NCBI GenBank assembly: GCA_032768795.1
Contig: CP136492.1
Location: 496,001-560,000, forward strand
From: Tremella fuciformis
Taxonomy: Eukaryota > Basidiomycota > Tremellomycetes > Tremellales > Tremellaceae
Reading direction: 5' to 3'
Length of the DNA stretch: 64,000 nucleotides
The notes under the pieces are model-generated. The model was given only the letters and a program-made list of their open reading frames with translations. It made no database searches and was not told the DNA's origin. Positions within the stretch are counted from its first letter, which is position 1; each line of letters starts with the position of its first letter. Position numbers and translations under genes: made by a program. This document shows positions 40,626-53,057 of this stretch, piece by piece.

Positions 40626-42155
40626 TCATTCCGTCTGGCCAGCCTGACGCTTATGAGCAGACTCGTCCGCATCACTCTTGGAATCATCACCACCTCTCAT
40701 GGCCTTCCAGATGCGAGGTGTCTCTTTGCGCAAAAGATCTATCGTTCGGCACGCCGCACCAGTTCGGCTACCCCATTCCCCGCCTCCCAGAGCGAATAAG
40801 AACTTGACGTGGATGTCCATCTCCATCAAGTCCTGCTCAGCCGTCGAGCCCAGAGGTGGTGGCCATCTGATGGCTTGGTGTAAGCGCTCGACTGGGGACT
40901 ACGAGGCAGAAACGACTCACTATCCTTGGCAGAAGCGATGAGGTGGCCGATTACTTCAGAATGGGTCAACTTTCTTCGCCATTCGGGGCCGGGAATTGGG
41001 ACAGTGACTTGTCCCGTTGGTCGCGGGATGCTGAATGCCGTGAGTAACCGAGAGGCATTCGGATGCAGCAGCATAGCCCTCCCCTCGGCCGGGGAGACCA
41101 TAGGCATGATCGAGAGGAAGCGAGGATCAACAGCTTCAGATTCTGTGAGAGACATGCGCTTCTCTTGGACAGGATTTGTGTCCGCATGTGTACCTGCCCC
41201 AGTGGCGTCACGATGGGATGAGAGCTCTATGCGGCTGTCCACCGCCATGAGTGCTCTGTCGGTCATCTCTTTGCCTACGACTTTGTCAATCACTGGAGCG
41301 AAAAAGTCAGCAATGCGGGCGATGTGTACAGATCGCTCTTCCGAGTTCTCCCAGGGATCGCCCGCGATGCTGTTCTTGCCCTTTCCCATTTTCGCAGGCT
41401 CCTCCGGAGGGCCAAGACTGCAGGCATTGAAGAGCGTCCGATTTTGGGACATGCTATGTGTTATGCGATCTTTGGCCCACTCGCTCGTTCTATGTCTGCT
41501 GATCTTGCCCGTGTCGATTTCCCGAAGACATTCGAACGCTAGTTGTGTTAAGTAGCTGTCGCGGAGCTCTTCGTCGTAAAGACCAGTGGCCAGGGTGTCT
41601 TGTTCGTAGTCGCGGTCCACGGGAACAGATCCACTTGGCTCGCCGCTAGTCAACGATCCCAGGGACGGTACGGGCAGTCGTGTGAAAAGAGACTCTATGG
41701 GATCGGACTGTTCGGTGACCGTTGAGTTCGGACCATAGCCCAGCTCCGCAAAGAGTTGTGTGACCGCAGTGTCCCGCATCTTATTCTGAACTCGGCGTTG
41801 ACCATCTGCGCTTTGGCCTTCCACAACGTCATTACGTGCGCCTCCCTTGACCTGCTAACAAAGTGGAAAACTTACCTGGAGATGCTTTGGCAGCTTCGCC
41901 AAGAAAGTCCTTGAACTTGTTGACTACCGTTTGTTGCGCGATGTTAGAAGTCCTCACGAAATCTTGGAAGCGTTCCACTACTCGTCAGCTCTGCAGGTGC
42001 ACACGAGCAGCATGCAATCCATCTCACCTTCACCGCGATCCCCACGGAAAGACTTGATCTCATCGAGGACATCGTCGTAGTCAAGATTGCTAACCCAATT
42101 GTCTTTCGTCGACTTGTTCTTCCCCTTGCTACCCTGACTGGTTGATGAAGCCATG
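40626..42155 (-). CDS. Unrecognised protein F, about 480 aa
   Basis: Four exons. ATG 42153-42155 gives MASSTSQGSKGKNKSTKDNW and then LDYDDVLDEIKSFRGDRGE. Introns follow after GDRGE, after AAKASP (58 nt, with a branch in AATGACG) and after SAKD. Internal blocks are QTVVNKFKDFLGEAAK, TQLFAELGYGPNST, VHIARIADFFAPVIDKVVG, FLSIMPMVSPAEGRAMLL and VTVPIPGPEWRRKLTHSEV. The end is MDIHVKFLFALGGGEWGSR and a charged tail. Composition suggests a folded soluble protein. I do not recognise the family. Confidence 0.5.
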
Positions 42156-42571
42156 TTTCAAAGCGAAGATGTGATTCTAGGGTCGTCCCAGGCTTGTTGT
42201 AGAGACCACAGTCACAAGATAGAAGTGAGAAAAGTTTGGAGCTGGTGGGCCAGTCGAGAAGACATGGCTTGCTCTTCGGTTGGTTTCTTATGTCGTCCTG
42301 TGCATAAAGGTCTGCCACCGACAAAGGTGAGACGATTCACAGTGTTTGCTACAGACTCACCGAGACCCGAATTCGAATAGGCTTCCTACAAATGTAGTGT
42401 CTTGTGATGCGCGCTGAGAAGCAGTATCGCAAATACCAGCGTCAGATATGTCATCGTCATGCCGACGTCAGCGTCGAGTCAGAATCTGGCTATCGAAAGG
42501 ATCGGTACGTAATCATTCATCCGAGCATAAAGCGGCCTGTGCATGAGATTGGCCTGCGATGCTCGGCGTGA
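42156..42571. other. Intergenic region
   Basis: About 415 bp between two minus-strand genes, probably the promoter of F and the 3' end of the PAQR gene. Nothing else is supported. Confidence 0.35.
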
Positions 42572-44843
42572 TCAAACAAGTATCTCGTTTGCTCCGGCGA
42601 GCAGTCTCCACCACCCCTCCACGACCTCCGCCACAGACCGCTCAGCTCCAGGTGCGGCGCATGAGTAAGCGAAGCGCGCATCGTGAGCAACGAGCACAGC
42701 GCGATAGTGGAGGTAAATGGCGACGATAATGGCACCGTGCCATATCTGCGATGATGAGCTAAGACGCATGGCGGCACCTGAGAGCGCACCTGGTGCGAGT
42801 GGCCGATGTAGTCGAACCTGCCCGGATAGATGCACTCGGGCACGTGAAAGCCGTAAAATAGCAAGCCAGCTATGTAGGTCAAGATTGAGATACCGAAGGG
42901 TGCTTGGCGTGAGCTTATAGACCGTCAATGCAGTCAACCTACATAAGAACTCCAGCCCTCTGCTCCAGCCGTACTCATACAGAATCTGGACCATGGGCGC
43001 GACCATAGCAAAGCATAGGAATAGGAAGAAGGCGATGCGCCATTTCTGAAGAGTCAGAGTGGAATCAGCAGACCGGCTAAACTTGCCTTATTTTTGCGCT
43101 CGTTGAACCATCTTTGGAACGGCAAGTAAGAGCCAAGACCACCGCAGAAGAAGTTCGTGGCGCTGTACACCAGGACAGATGTCGGCTGGCAGTAGAACCC
43201 GTTGTATACCACGGTGCCGAACGATGCAGCGATGAGCCCTGAAATCAGATGCATCCAATAGGCTCCCTTGACCTACACGAGATGCCGATATCTATTGGGT
43301 CAGTTTGGTGTCCTTGCTCTCTATTGCAGCTCACAGTCTACACATGCTCCCCACTCAAACCACGGTTTCGAGGCGGAGCCACTGATGACGTGCCACGAGG
43401 CGGAAGAGAACAGGCATGATGACGCCGCGAAGAAGTACACTGCAAGCATTGCTGTGTCAAGTGGGTGAGGATCGTTCAGTGGGCTATACCACATTATAGT
43501 CTGTCGCGTCAATTGTGCCCCATCTGCTGAGCTGGACCACTGACGGGAATCAATGCAAGGATGAGTAGAGTGGGGACAAAATGCGAATGAATGTTGACTG
43601 CCTCGTCAGAGTGACTCGATGACTGTCGCTGTCGCTGACGTACTTGTCTCGTTGTGCCAGCCCATTGCGCTCTTCACGAGTGGGATAGGGCCCGTCTTAG
43701 CGTGCATTGGGATGAAGCGACTGTGCGGTGAGCAGGAGCTGGAGACCAAGGCCAAATAACTGACTAGCCGGTATGTATGTGCTCATTGTTTCGCCATATG
43801 AATGGCAGGTCGTCATAATTGATCAATCTCGTTCCATCTGCAGACTTCGCCAAAGCCTCTCTGCGACTGGGTCCGATTTGCGGTGCAAGCTTGTCGGCGG
43901 ACAGAAGTGGGTCGGTAACATCGATCAAGTCCGGCGTGAGGAGAATTTCTGCTTCATGTAGTTCGTCCTCGTCATCCGAAGGCAAGTCTTCTGGACCCGG
44001 GTACGTCTTCGCCCTCTGTAGTCGCCCAGCTCGACTGCTGGCATCATGCCGGATCGTCCACTCTCGCACGATGCTTGGCGCACCCACAGATTTGGATCGC
44101 TTCATACGAGTTTGGGCGAAGGCTCGAGCTGAAGCAGGCGTCCGGTTCGGGAAGAGGTACTCTGGCTCGTCTTCTGTCTCGTCGCCCCGATCATCTCGAG
44201 CAGACAGAGTAGATCTGGGTCGGTCATCGTTCTCCGACCAGCCCATCCGCTCCCATCCGGCCCAGTCATCTGTCGGTAATAAGCTCTGGACAAGCTCCAC
44301 GACCTTCTTTCGTGCCATCTCGACAGGTCTGTACTCCGCCGTCGGCGCGGTGCCGGCTGTTCCATGTTGCGGGGGTATCCGCGCATCGAGCGCGTTGAGT
44401 CGGGTGGAGAGCGAGCGCAGCCAGTCTCTGTTGACCTTCCAAGCCGGCAGCTTGTGGGGTAGGTACGCCATGACATCCTCCCTGATGGTCGACAGCTGCC
44501 TCAAGAGGGTCATCTCCGCTCCTGGCGACATGGGCGCATTGACCACTCTTCGTCGGATCTCCACTTCGGGCGAGGTCGACGGGTCGCGAGAAGAGGAAGC
44601 GAAGGCGATGCCATCTTCTGAAGAGGTGTCGGAGGGGGAGGACGGGTCGAAGTAGTGGGCAGGAGGTATGTCTGACCCCAGACGATCCCTCAGTGCCCGC
44701 TCAAGTTCTCCGATGTATCCGAGCAAGGCTGCACGGAGGTTCGGGATGGTCTGTGCAAATGTCGGTATGGCCGGATTGGAGAAGCGCCTGCCCCACGGTG
44801 TCGACGGGCCCTGGGCGGGCCTGGAGCCCACGGGCGTCGACAT
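42572..44843 (-). CDS. PAQR/IZH-type seven-helix membrane protein (Izh3-like)
   Basis: The start is probably ATG 44841-44843 (MSTPVGSRPAQGPSTPWG). About 340 cytosolic residues come first, including LPHKLPAWKVNRDWLRSLS and MKRSKSVGAPS. The membrane core begins at LINYDDLPFIWRNNEHIHTG; a GTCAGT intron joins this to YRFIPMHAK. Motifs in order are HNETINIHSHF, FSSASWHVISG, EWGACVDYIGISWLIAAS, ERKNKKWRIAFFLF, GLLFYGFHVPE and RFDYIGHSHQIWHG. These carry the Ser, His and Asp zinc-site residues of the adiponectin receptor (PAQR) family. The long N-terminus is like yeast Izh3, linked to zinc and lipid homeostasis. One intron, after ERKNK (first base 43086), is GC-AG. The protein ends at 42572. Confidence 0.88.
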
Positions 44844-45898
44844 GGGGTCTTGACAGGGGGAATACAGGCGCGACGGCCGGCTTTTGATGCAAGTTGACAA
44901 TGAGATGAACTGGGAGAACGTGCACCGGAAAGAGCAAGCTTCAGTCGCAGTAGCTTGTTGCCGGGGCCCCTTTCTGTGTTGCCCGCGCGAATGTGGCAGG
45001 TGGCACCGAAGCTTGTGGCGGTATCCTGGAGCTGCTTAGGTTCGACGGAAAGAGCTTTGAGCTCGAAAACTTCTTGCGTACTGGTTTGTGCGATACATGG
45101 GAAGTCTCTGCTGTGGAGTTGTTACCCCAAGAGCAAGAACAAAGGACGTCCTTGCGATGACCGGATTGTCGAGTAGGGGGTCGGCCAGCCGGCACCGGCC
45201 TCAAGGCGTCACCGAAACCGTTGCTTGGGCATCGTGTACCTTCGACTTGGGACTCTTTCGCTGTGAGGGTACGCTACCGTACAGTACCTCGTCTTAGGCT
45301 TCATATTTGCGCGCAGAGGTGCGGTTTCGCATCCCATTTCACACTCATTAGCCACTCAGACAGACAGCGTCAATACAGATACGTGAGAAGCATGTCGGGC
45401 GCAGAGCATGCAATTCTGGTGATTGAGCGATTGCGTTCCGACTTTGTGCAGCTCAACTACCCACCCTATCCTCTCAGAAACTGGCATGAAAGCTAAGCAG
45501 AGTCAGATCATCCTGCCGCGGCTATTCACACGGTGAGAACGGAGGCACCTTTCTCACCAACAAGCCATATCGCCCCGAGGGCATCGCGAGGCAGGCAGAC
45601 CTTTCTGACTAAGTGGACCACTGAAAGCTTTGCCGCGGCTCCGTATTATCGCATGACATGTACAAGAGATATCTGAGTGACGCCCGCTGAGCGCCTTGGT
45701 CAGTACCAGAGAGGCAGAGCTTCTCACCTGACCGCAAAGACAGGAGATCACCCTGTCGCCCTGGTACTGACATGAGCGAACAAGCAGAGCAGCTGTCCTT
45801 ACCCTCCACCCGGCCAAATATACAGAAACATGGGTGTGGTTGGGGTACAGCTGCCGTCGAATTATGTTCAGGATAAGGGACTGCAGCCGGCCGATCGA
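44844..45898. other. Intergenic region
   Basis: About 1 kb between two minus-strand genes. Short ORFs on both strands show no resemblance to known proteins. It probably contains the PAQR promoter and the TSR2 terminator. Confidence 0.4.
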
Positions 45899-46555
45899 TC
45901 ATCTGCGACGTGGTTTCTGCACGAGCGTGAACCCATCCTCGTCGATGACAGGCTCTTGTCGCTCCCGCGAAGCTGGCTCAGCTGAAGGGACAAGCTGCGG
46001 TGCGGCTTCCCCATCTACCTCCATGTCCTCCTCTGAGCTCCAGTCATCATCATCTCCATCCATATCCAGCTCCTCGGGACCGGCGCCCTTCTGCGCCTGG
46101 ACGCCCTTCTTCCGTACATCGCCAGCCTTCCGCTCGAGCGCGTCAACCAGCACAGTCGGCTCTGGTGTTGAGGTGATGTCTTTCCATAGACGAAGGATGT
46201 CGCCAGTTACTGAATCGATGGAGCCGTCCTCGATGTTTGCTTCGAATTCGTCTGACATGATCTGGTTGATGAGGTCGGCAAGATCGTCAAAGTCGATAGG
46301 AGCTTCGGAAGAGGAGGGGTTGGCGGTAGATGGGACAGCGCCAGGCGCTGGGACCGACGGCTCGAACAGATCAATGATAGTCGAAGCTAGCCATGTCTTC
46401 TTGTCTGCCGACTCTGGCCCGCCCCACTGCTCGGTGACAGCGATGGTCAACGCAGGCCAGATATCGAGCAAAGCCAAAAGACCTCTGGCGAAGAGGAGGG
46501 TGGTGGGTGAGGGCTCAACCGGGGTGAGTGGTTGCTGAGAGGTCGACGCCGACAT
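45899..46555 (-). CDS. TSR2: Pre-rRNA-processing protein Tsr2
   Basis: A single exon of 218 aa. Conserved blocks are LLFARGLLALLDIWPALTIA, VTEQWGGPESADKK, DDLADLINQIMSDEFEANIE and DGSIDSVTGDILRLWKDI. A long acidic region follows (DMDGDDDDWSSEEDMEVDG) and then DEDGFTLVQKPRRR. This is the order found in Tsr2, the escort that releases ribosomal protein eS26 from its importin and delivers it to pre-40S particles. The ATG at 46555 is preferred over an in-frame upstream ATG three codons away because it begins the usual short leader. Confidence 0.92.
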   Translation of the reverse strand: MSASTSQQPLTPVEPSPTTLLFARGLLALLDIWPALTIAVTEQWGGPESADKKTWLASTIIDLFEPSVPAPGAVPSTANPSSSEAPIDFDDLADLINQIMSDEFEANIEDGSIDSVTGDILRLWKDITSTPEPTVLVDALERKAGDVRKKGVQAQKGAGPEELDMDGDDDDWSSEEDMEVDGEAAPQLVPSAEPASRERQEPVIDEDGFTLVQKPRRR

Positions 46556-47152
46556 GACTGATATATATCTCACGTCTCGTCGCTCGGTGGGTGGGGCGTG
46601 GGAACGATGAGTGATGTAATAGGCCGGAGGCGGTGCTGATAGCGTGCTGCTAGAAGCAGACAATTGTCGGCGTCCTGAACCGATGTAGAGGCGAGGCTTT
46701 GTGAAGGGAGACGCTGATTGATCTGAGGACAGCGGCCAAGTTCCGGATTGCCGCTAGGAGCTGATAAGGCGAGGCAGGGGCTTCTGACTCGCTTATCGCT
46801 GGCCCGAATGGCAAGTTCCGTCCCGGTGTTGACCGACTTCGATGAGCTCGTTGCTGATGAGGTGCGACAAGGTGTCCACGGGGAAGGCAGGTGAAAGTGT
46901 CAAACTAGACACGAGCAAAAAATCCAAAAACGCTGGACCTCACGAGTGGAGGTACGGCGGCGATTGCCGGTATTTCCGATAGCGCTGCGACCACCCACGT
47001 GTTGTGGCACTTCTAGGAGGTGGATGATGTCCACGTCGCAGCGCGCGCAGCTATTTCCAGTCTCAACACCTTTACCTTGTCTTCTTATACCCAAAAGGGC
47101 GGCACGACTTGCTTGACGAGCAGACTGCAGAGGACGGTCAAAGCTGCCGAAG
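46556..47152. other. Divergent promoter region TSR2 / WBP1
   Basis: About 600 bp between divergent genes. A short ORF at 46810 (MASSVPVLTDFDELVADE) ends quickly and is not supported. Confidence 0.4.
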
Positions 47153-48775
47153 ATGTTAAGCTCGCTGCTTGCCGTGTCGCTCCTTCTCCTGGGACTGGCG
47201 AGCACAGCAGTAGCTCGTTCGGCGACGGGGGACCGAGTCCTTGTCGTGCTCGAGCCGCAGGCAGAGAAGGCCGCATACTCGAAGCTCTGGGCGTCCCTTG
47301 AATGTGAGAGGTGCTGTTATGGTCTCGGGCAGAGTGCTCATCAGCAGCTCGCGGCTTTGATCTCACCTTCAAGGGTCCACGAGATGACAGCGCCGAGCTG
47401 GTCAAGTTCGGCGAGCCACAGTATGACCATCTCATCATGTTCGCTCCCTCCGCCAAATGTGACGTCCACTGCTAGCAGCATGCGAGACTGGTGACTGACT
47501 ATCAGCCTTCTCGGACGTCCTACAACCCAAGAACGTCATACAGGCGCAGTACACCTTCCTGAACACCCTTTACCTCCTATCCCCCTCTTTGTCGGAAGTC
47601 ACCCGCGAGACGCTAAGAGAATACGACATCGAGTTCGCGGAACCTCAGTCATTAATCTTGGATGCTTTCTCACATCCGCCCGACGCATCGCCAGCGACCG
47701 TGCTCCTCCCGCCGACAAGCTGCCTCGTTCCTTCGCCTATCCTGTCCACATCGACCCTCTCTGGCGGTCCCATCGTCTACCCGTCTGGCACGGTGCATAC
47801 GGCTGGGCTCAACCCCTACCTGATAGACGTGCTTCACGCTCCAAAGACGGCATACGTTGGCGAGGAACGCTTGCTTGATGCCGACGAGGCGGCAGTGGAG
47901 GAAGCTGTTGGTGGCAAGAAACAGATTGTGCAGAACGGGAAGAGGGCCTCGCTGGTCTCCGCCATGCAGACTCGCGAGAACGTCAGGATCGCATTTGTTG
48001 GCAGCGGTCAGATGCTGAGTGACGACTACTGGGGATCATCCGTCGTCAACACAGTAGGCGAGACGTGAGTGCAGGTGTTTATGGGTGAGCCAAGACAGCT
48101 TACAGCTTAGGGTGCAAACCGGCAATGCTGGCTTTGCCGAAGATCTCACGAAATGGGTCTTCCAGGAGACTGGCGTCGTAAAAGTCATCTCTGCCACTCA
48201 TCACCGTGCCGCCGAACCGTCGCCGAGAGAGCTGTACACCAAGAAGGATGACATGGTGCGTACAAGGATTAGGTTGTGGAGGCGGCTCTAACGCCCAGGT
48301 TTTCTCTTTGACCCTCGCACAACACTACACGACTGCCAACGGGACGTCTGCCTGGGGTCCATTCTCAGTATCGGATATGCAATTCGACTTCACCATGCTC
48401 GATCCACATGTCCGGTCCGCACTGCCTGAGGATAAGTCCGCAAAGCCTCCTGTTGGAACAACATATACCGTCAATTTCAAGGCGCCAGATAGGCATGGGG
48501 TCTTCAAATTCCTAGTCGACTACTACCGACCCGGGTGAGCATGTCCCCTTACCATGCTATACAGCACGCTAACGGTATCAAGATGGAGCTATATCCGAAG
48601 CGTAACAAAAGCATCGGTTGTGCCCCTGAGACATGACGAACATCCCCGATTCATCGTGGGCGCTTGGCCATTTTACACGGCGCCCGTCTCCATCAGTGTC
48701 GCATTTCTGCTGTTCTGCGGACTGTGGATCATGCTCGCTGAAGACGACCGAAAAGGCAAGAAGAAGGCGGAATAG
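47153..48775 (+). CDS. WBP1: Oligosaccharyltransferase 48-kDa subunit (Wbp1/OST48)
   Basis: ATG 47153 gives a signal peptide (MLSSLLAVSLLLLGLASTAV). The luminal domain follows: DRVLVVLEPQAEKAAYSKLW, SRGFDLTFKG, GEPQYDHLIMFAPSAK, LNPYLIDVLHAPKTAY, ENVRIAFVGSGQMLSDDYW, FAEDLTKWVFQETGVVKV and MQFDFTMLDPHVRSALP. A C-terminal membrane helix (ISVAFLLFCGLWIML) ends in RKGKKKAE, a KKxx ER-retrieval signal. Five short introns fit, the last ending right before WSYIRS. The protein is part of the ER complex that transfers the Glc3Man9GlcNAc2 glycan to asparagine residues. All key family blocks are present. Confidence 0.95.
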
Positions 48776-49258
48776 ATTTTTCGTCCTTGCCCAGCGCATT
48801 ATGCATATCTTAGCATTGACGTACTTATTCAGGCTCTGTTGGGAGCCGCACCTCACTCGTTGAAGCACGCCACCTTGTGTTGCCGGCGAGGTATCTCCAG
48901 AGCCGAAGCACAAGCTCAAGCTGTTCGGGTTCTCGAGTGCAAAAACTCCAACGGATCCATAACCTGTCCTCAATCCTCCTCAATACTGGGTTCCAATGAC
49001 CGGGTAGCGGGGAAGGTGGACGCCCGGCTTGAGGACAGACTCAGACCTCGCCCTGCCCACTGCGTTTGTTCTCACGCCACTACCAAGAGACCCAGTCTGA
49101 CAAAGGAGTGACTACCGCCAATGTCCGTGCGTACGCCCGCCATTCCCAATACCGATACTCCAACAATGACAGCGAATGGGTGCGCGGCACTGCTCGTATA
49201 TGCTCACTTCATTCTTCGGTGTTGGCGACAAGGTTGAAACCAGGAGCGAGTGGTCGTC
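48776..49258. other. Intergenic region
   Basis: About 480 bp downstream of WBP1. A short ORF from 49120 may be an upstream exon or leader of the next gene, but it cannot be joined with confidence. Confidence 0.35.
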
Positions 49259-50307
49259 ATGGCAGGTCTTGAGGTCTTGCCTGATGGCAACGACGGAGGC
49301 GATGTTGGAGAGACTGTCAAACCCGACCTTCGACCTGTCCCTTACTCTTCCGTGTCCGCATACTCCACTCCTGTCCGTCTCATTGATCCGGCAAGGCCTG
49401 ACGGTACTGATGTGGGTCGTGCGATCCGACAGATCTCGAGAAAGCGTCGAACGTGAGGGAATGGGCTGACTTGATATCAAGAATCGTCTCACAAGCGACC
49501 CATTCCAGCCCCAGCTACCGCGGAGAATCCCAGGAGCCACCCTCGTAGTCCCACCATCTTCCATGCCGCGACACTTGCTGACCCCAGCCACCAAGCCTGC
49601 TCGATATTCTCAAGCCAGAGCGGATCATAGAGCGGATGAACGTGCTATTGGGAGTGAGCGCCCGGCCCGCAGCCCCATGCTGAACGGGCGACAGACACTC
49701 TGCTCCGACGACCAGCTTTGCACCAATTCGGCGGTGGACGATGTCTGGGAACTTTATGAGCCTCGGCACAGCGTCTCGCCCATGCCGCCCTACACGCTCA
49801 GAGAGCAAGACAACCTCGAAACGCCGGATCGACCTCAATCGTATAGCCGTTTGGGATCGCTGCTGCCAGTTGCGGAGCTGGAGTGCGCAGCTGTGTCCGT
49901 AGAGCGGCGCAATACCATCCTTCCGCTTGGTGACTGGTGTGGGTCGGAGACCTTCAGGAATCACTCGCTGGGGAGCGCTGAGCGCAGACTGTCCGAACCC
50001 TGTTTGCGCGTACCCCAACTTTGGCCGAAACCGGACATGTCGCCGGTATGTCTTGCAGCAAAGGGAAATCAGTCCAAGCTGCTCAACTTGGCAGTTGCTG
50101 CATCGCCAAGCCTGACTGGATACCGAAACCCGTAAGTTCACAGACAGTGTGCCTCCCTTACTGAGAAGAAGCCTCGATATAAGCGCTGGTGTTGCGACTA
50201 CTGTGGGGCCAAGAGTCAGGATCTGCGCCTTGGCTAGTTCACTACCTGGGCTGATGGCAGACAACATGCACCGAAGGGTGTGCGGTCGGTGCGACTCTCC
50301 GAGGTAA
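49259..50307 (+). CDS. Unrecognised protein I, about 323 aa
   Basis: Three exons, 49259-49452, 49496-50131 and 50166-50307, with phases that fit. The protein starts MAGLEVLPDGNDGGDVGE. It is hydrophilic (RRIPGATLVVPPSSMPRHLL, DDVWELYEPRHSVSPMPPYT) and ends with CGRCDSPR. If a different acceptor were used in the last intron, the end would instead contain RWCCDYCGAK. No known domain is recognised. The opposite strand also has a long ORF (50342-49515), but its composition is less protein-like and it lacks splice support. Confidence 0.4.
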
Positions 50308-51068
50308 AATACGGCCCAGCAGAGCCCATTTATTTGCGGCACAAGTTAGGGTATGAGAGATGAGAAGGGTTCCAAATATCGCCGTTACCATCTGCGGTGT
50401 CAAATGTACAGTAGCGTTCACTCTGCCGCCCTTGCGGTCGAGTAAGAAGGATCGTGAGGGCTAGAAGCCAAGCAGGAACCTATGTGTATGATCATGACCC
50501 GTGATACGTATCATGCTTTGGAGCCATCATCAAGCGGTAGCAACTCAGGAGCGGCGCCTTGGGGAGAGCAGCGCAAAGAGCTGAAGCAACGAACGTGCGA
50601 GGCCAGATCAGCTGTGTCGCTATGTGCAGTAATTGGTCTCAAAGGATTCGGGTGAATGTGGGACATCAGTCTGTTTTGTGGTGCCAGTCCCTTGTCAGCC
50701 GCAAATCGCGTGCAGTATTCGATATCGCCGTATGGCCTGCGTCGACCCGTTCCGCAGGAAAACTCAGATGCCCTTCAGCATGAGAGGTGATCCACCCACT
50801 GATGCGCTCGCACGGGAAGGTTTCTCGGCGGTACCATCGGCTCGGGCGTCAGCTGCCTGATCGAAGTGGAACAACACGGACGCACGGTCGAGCATGAGGA
50901 GATGAGTGGCAAATTATCGCTTGAGCGTTCTTCTTGCGAGATCGCGGCGATACTCTCTGTCATCGCCTGTAAAGACGAACCGTAACCGGCCAGACTCGCA
51001 AGGTAAAGTTAAAATGCATTGGCCAATGTGCACAAGAAAAGCCCTTGGGAAGGCATGGGCGTGGATAC
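50308..51068. other. Intergenic region
   Basis: About 760 bp between convergent genes. No supported gene. Confidence 0.35.
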
Positions 51069-51666
51069 CTAAGATGCGTAGGAAGACGCCGAAGTGGGTG
51101 GCGGTTGCCCGACCGGGAGGCGTGTGTACAACGACGCTTCCGGGAACAGTGGTACGTTCATCGGCCAACAATTGATGAGGACGGGGAACCCAGACATGCC
51201 GCGCAGGTATCCCATTGTCTGGCCACCCACTGAGGATTGGGATTGTACCTGGCGCCAGGACGGTCTGACCTGCTCGGAGTCGCGGCTGAGTTCTTCGACC
51301 CAGTCCGGATGGACGGGATAGAGGTAGGGGGTCATACCCCCACGGTCGCTTTTGAGCACCACGAGCCAGCTGCAGGAGGCGTCCTTCTCGCTGATAGGGA
51401 GGCGCTCGGGGCCTCTCGAGGACCCGAGCAGGGCTTCGAGGTTCCGATCTTCATGCTGTTTTCTGTGCCAGTTCCAGTCTTTGATATGAACATGATTATC
51501 TGCCAAGTGAGTCAAACGACCACTACATGGGGGAGCTCCGGTAGAGACACTCACGTGTCGAGTGCAGGACCGACAATTCGGAACTAAACTCGTTGAACCC
51601 GCTTACCTGGCTGGCAAAGCTGCTGCTTCGCGCTTCAGGCGCGGCTGCATCGGGATTGGATGCCAT
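51069..51666 (-). CDS. Unrecognised protein J, 180 aa
   Basis: Two exons, 51666-51555 and 51499-51069, with a 55-nt GTGAGT intron. The start is MASNPDAAAPEARSSSFASQ. Exon 2 begins HVHIKDWNWHRKQHEDRNLE and includes CSWLVVLKSDRGGMTPYLYP and then VHPDWVEELS. The end (ASLYTRLPVGQPPPTSASSY) may be altered if a further intron exists. No domain is recognised. Confidence 0.4.
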
Positions 51667-53057
51667 GGTAGGGCTACGCGCAGAGATGGATGAGTGTAGA
51701 AAAGAGGGAGCGGTACGTGGGAGCTGATAAGTCTCGTCGATTCTGCGTGACGAAGCTTGACTCAGCCGACTACCTTTGTACTGCGAGTAGACTCATGACA
51801 CGTTTCAGCGTTCTCGACAGAGCCTGGAGGGAGACAGTACGAGTACAGTATTGCAGAAAGGAGCGTGTGTGCTGAAAGGCGAGTGTATCGCGATGCCTGT
51901 TTAACGACTGCTCTGACCTTCGCCGTGCTCGTACTCGTTGATTGGTAGGTCGACGCAACGACCGCGAGCCATTTCTTCTGCATATGGGGTTGTGGGAAAG
52001 AGGCGCGCGGCGTATTCCCTGCCCTCATGCTCGGGGGCTTCACGACGTTTCAGCGAGTGCTCATGCTCGCCGCCAGGCGTGTCCCTTGATGCGCCTGCAG
52101 CATGGCGGTTATGTACTGTGTACTGTACTGTACCGCAGGAGTAAACGTGATGATGCGCCATCCCGTCCGAATACAGACGTCAGGTCGGATGTGACAGCGG
52201 AACGGGTATGTTGCACGCCGGCTACGCCCCAGGACGACGCCGCTTCTTGAATAAGCGCACCGCGACGCCTTGCGAGAGTGACAGTCTTGCCCGCCCCCCG
52301 CCCACATCCCCCTTCCGCCGTGCGAATCGGCTTATTGACATCGTGCTCCAGGAATCCGGCTTTGGTCGGGTCGCTGTGGGTCTCCGCCCTCTCAGATGCC
52401 TTCGTCGCTGCGGCCTGCTCTCCTACTCTGATTCACACCAGTATCCGGGGCTTTCTTCACCTCGTGGGAAGAGGCTAGGGGCGCTGCTAGGGACCGGGAA
52501 TCCCTCACCTGCAGTCGCTCGTTAGACTCTGGACGCCGGTGAGTGTAGCCAAGAGAGACGCATCCCCGACTGCATCGTCTCAAGGAGCGAGGGCTCCGAC
52601 TTGTAAGCCCAGCTAGCGGGTATCTGCTGAGACAACATGCTCTCTGTCCCCGGGCGAGACGCCATATGAAGCTCAGATCCTCGGGCGATGTTGTGCCCAT
52701 CAGAGCTATGCTGAACGAAAACACCGCTTATATCTCAGAACTGCCACATTGGCTCAGGTGCCACAAAGCACGGAGCTGAGCGACTCGAGCGACTATACTG
52801 TAATTTGCATCACTTGATTTGTATGTACTTCTTTCGCATCCATTCCGCTTCTCCAAGTGTGAGTACGTAAACTACGCGCGGCACGACAAAGCCGCGAGAG
52901 AGCGGTGCTTGGTCCCGCCCCGACCTGCACCCGTAGGGTAGGTGGCAGGCCAAGGGCGAGAATTTTTTGCCCGACGACGACACGTCGTCAGGATGCCCAG
53001 CTGGGCTGTCCAAAAAGCAAGACTAACTCTATGATGCTCCTCTTCTCCTGCCGACAC
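51667..53057. other. Intergenic region
   Basis: About 1.4 kb with only short overlapping ORFs. A short TACTGTGTACTGTACTGTAC direct repeat lies near 52112. I see no gene. Confidence 0.4.

Noticed and set aside
44941..45900. Several ORFs of 69-97 codons upstream of the PAQR gene
   Set aside because: None has a plausible start context, splice partners or motif. Length and composition fit chance.
49515..50342. Minus-strand ORF of 275 codons opposite protein I
   Set aside because: Its composition (scattered Arg, Cys and Ser without pattern) looks like an antisense shadow. The plus strand has consistent splice sites and a more protein-like composition.
52392..52724. Minus-strand ORF of 110 codons
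   Set aside because: Arg/Ser-rich with no pattern and no supported promoter or splice sites.
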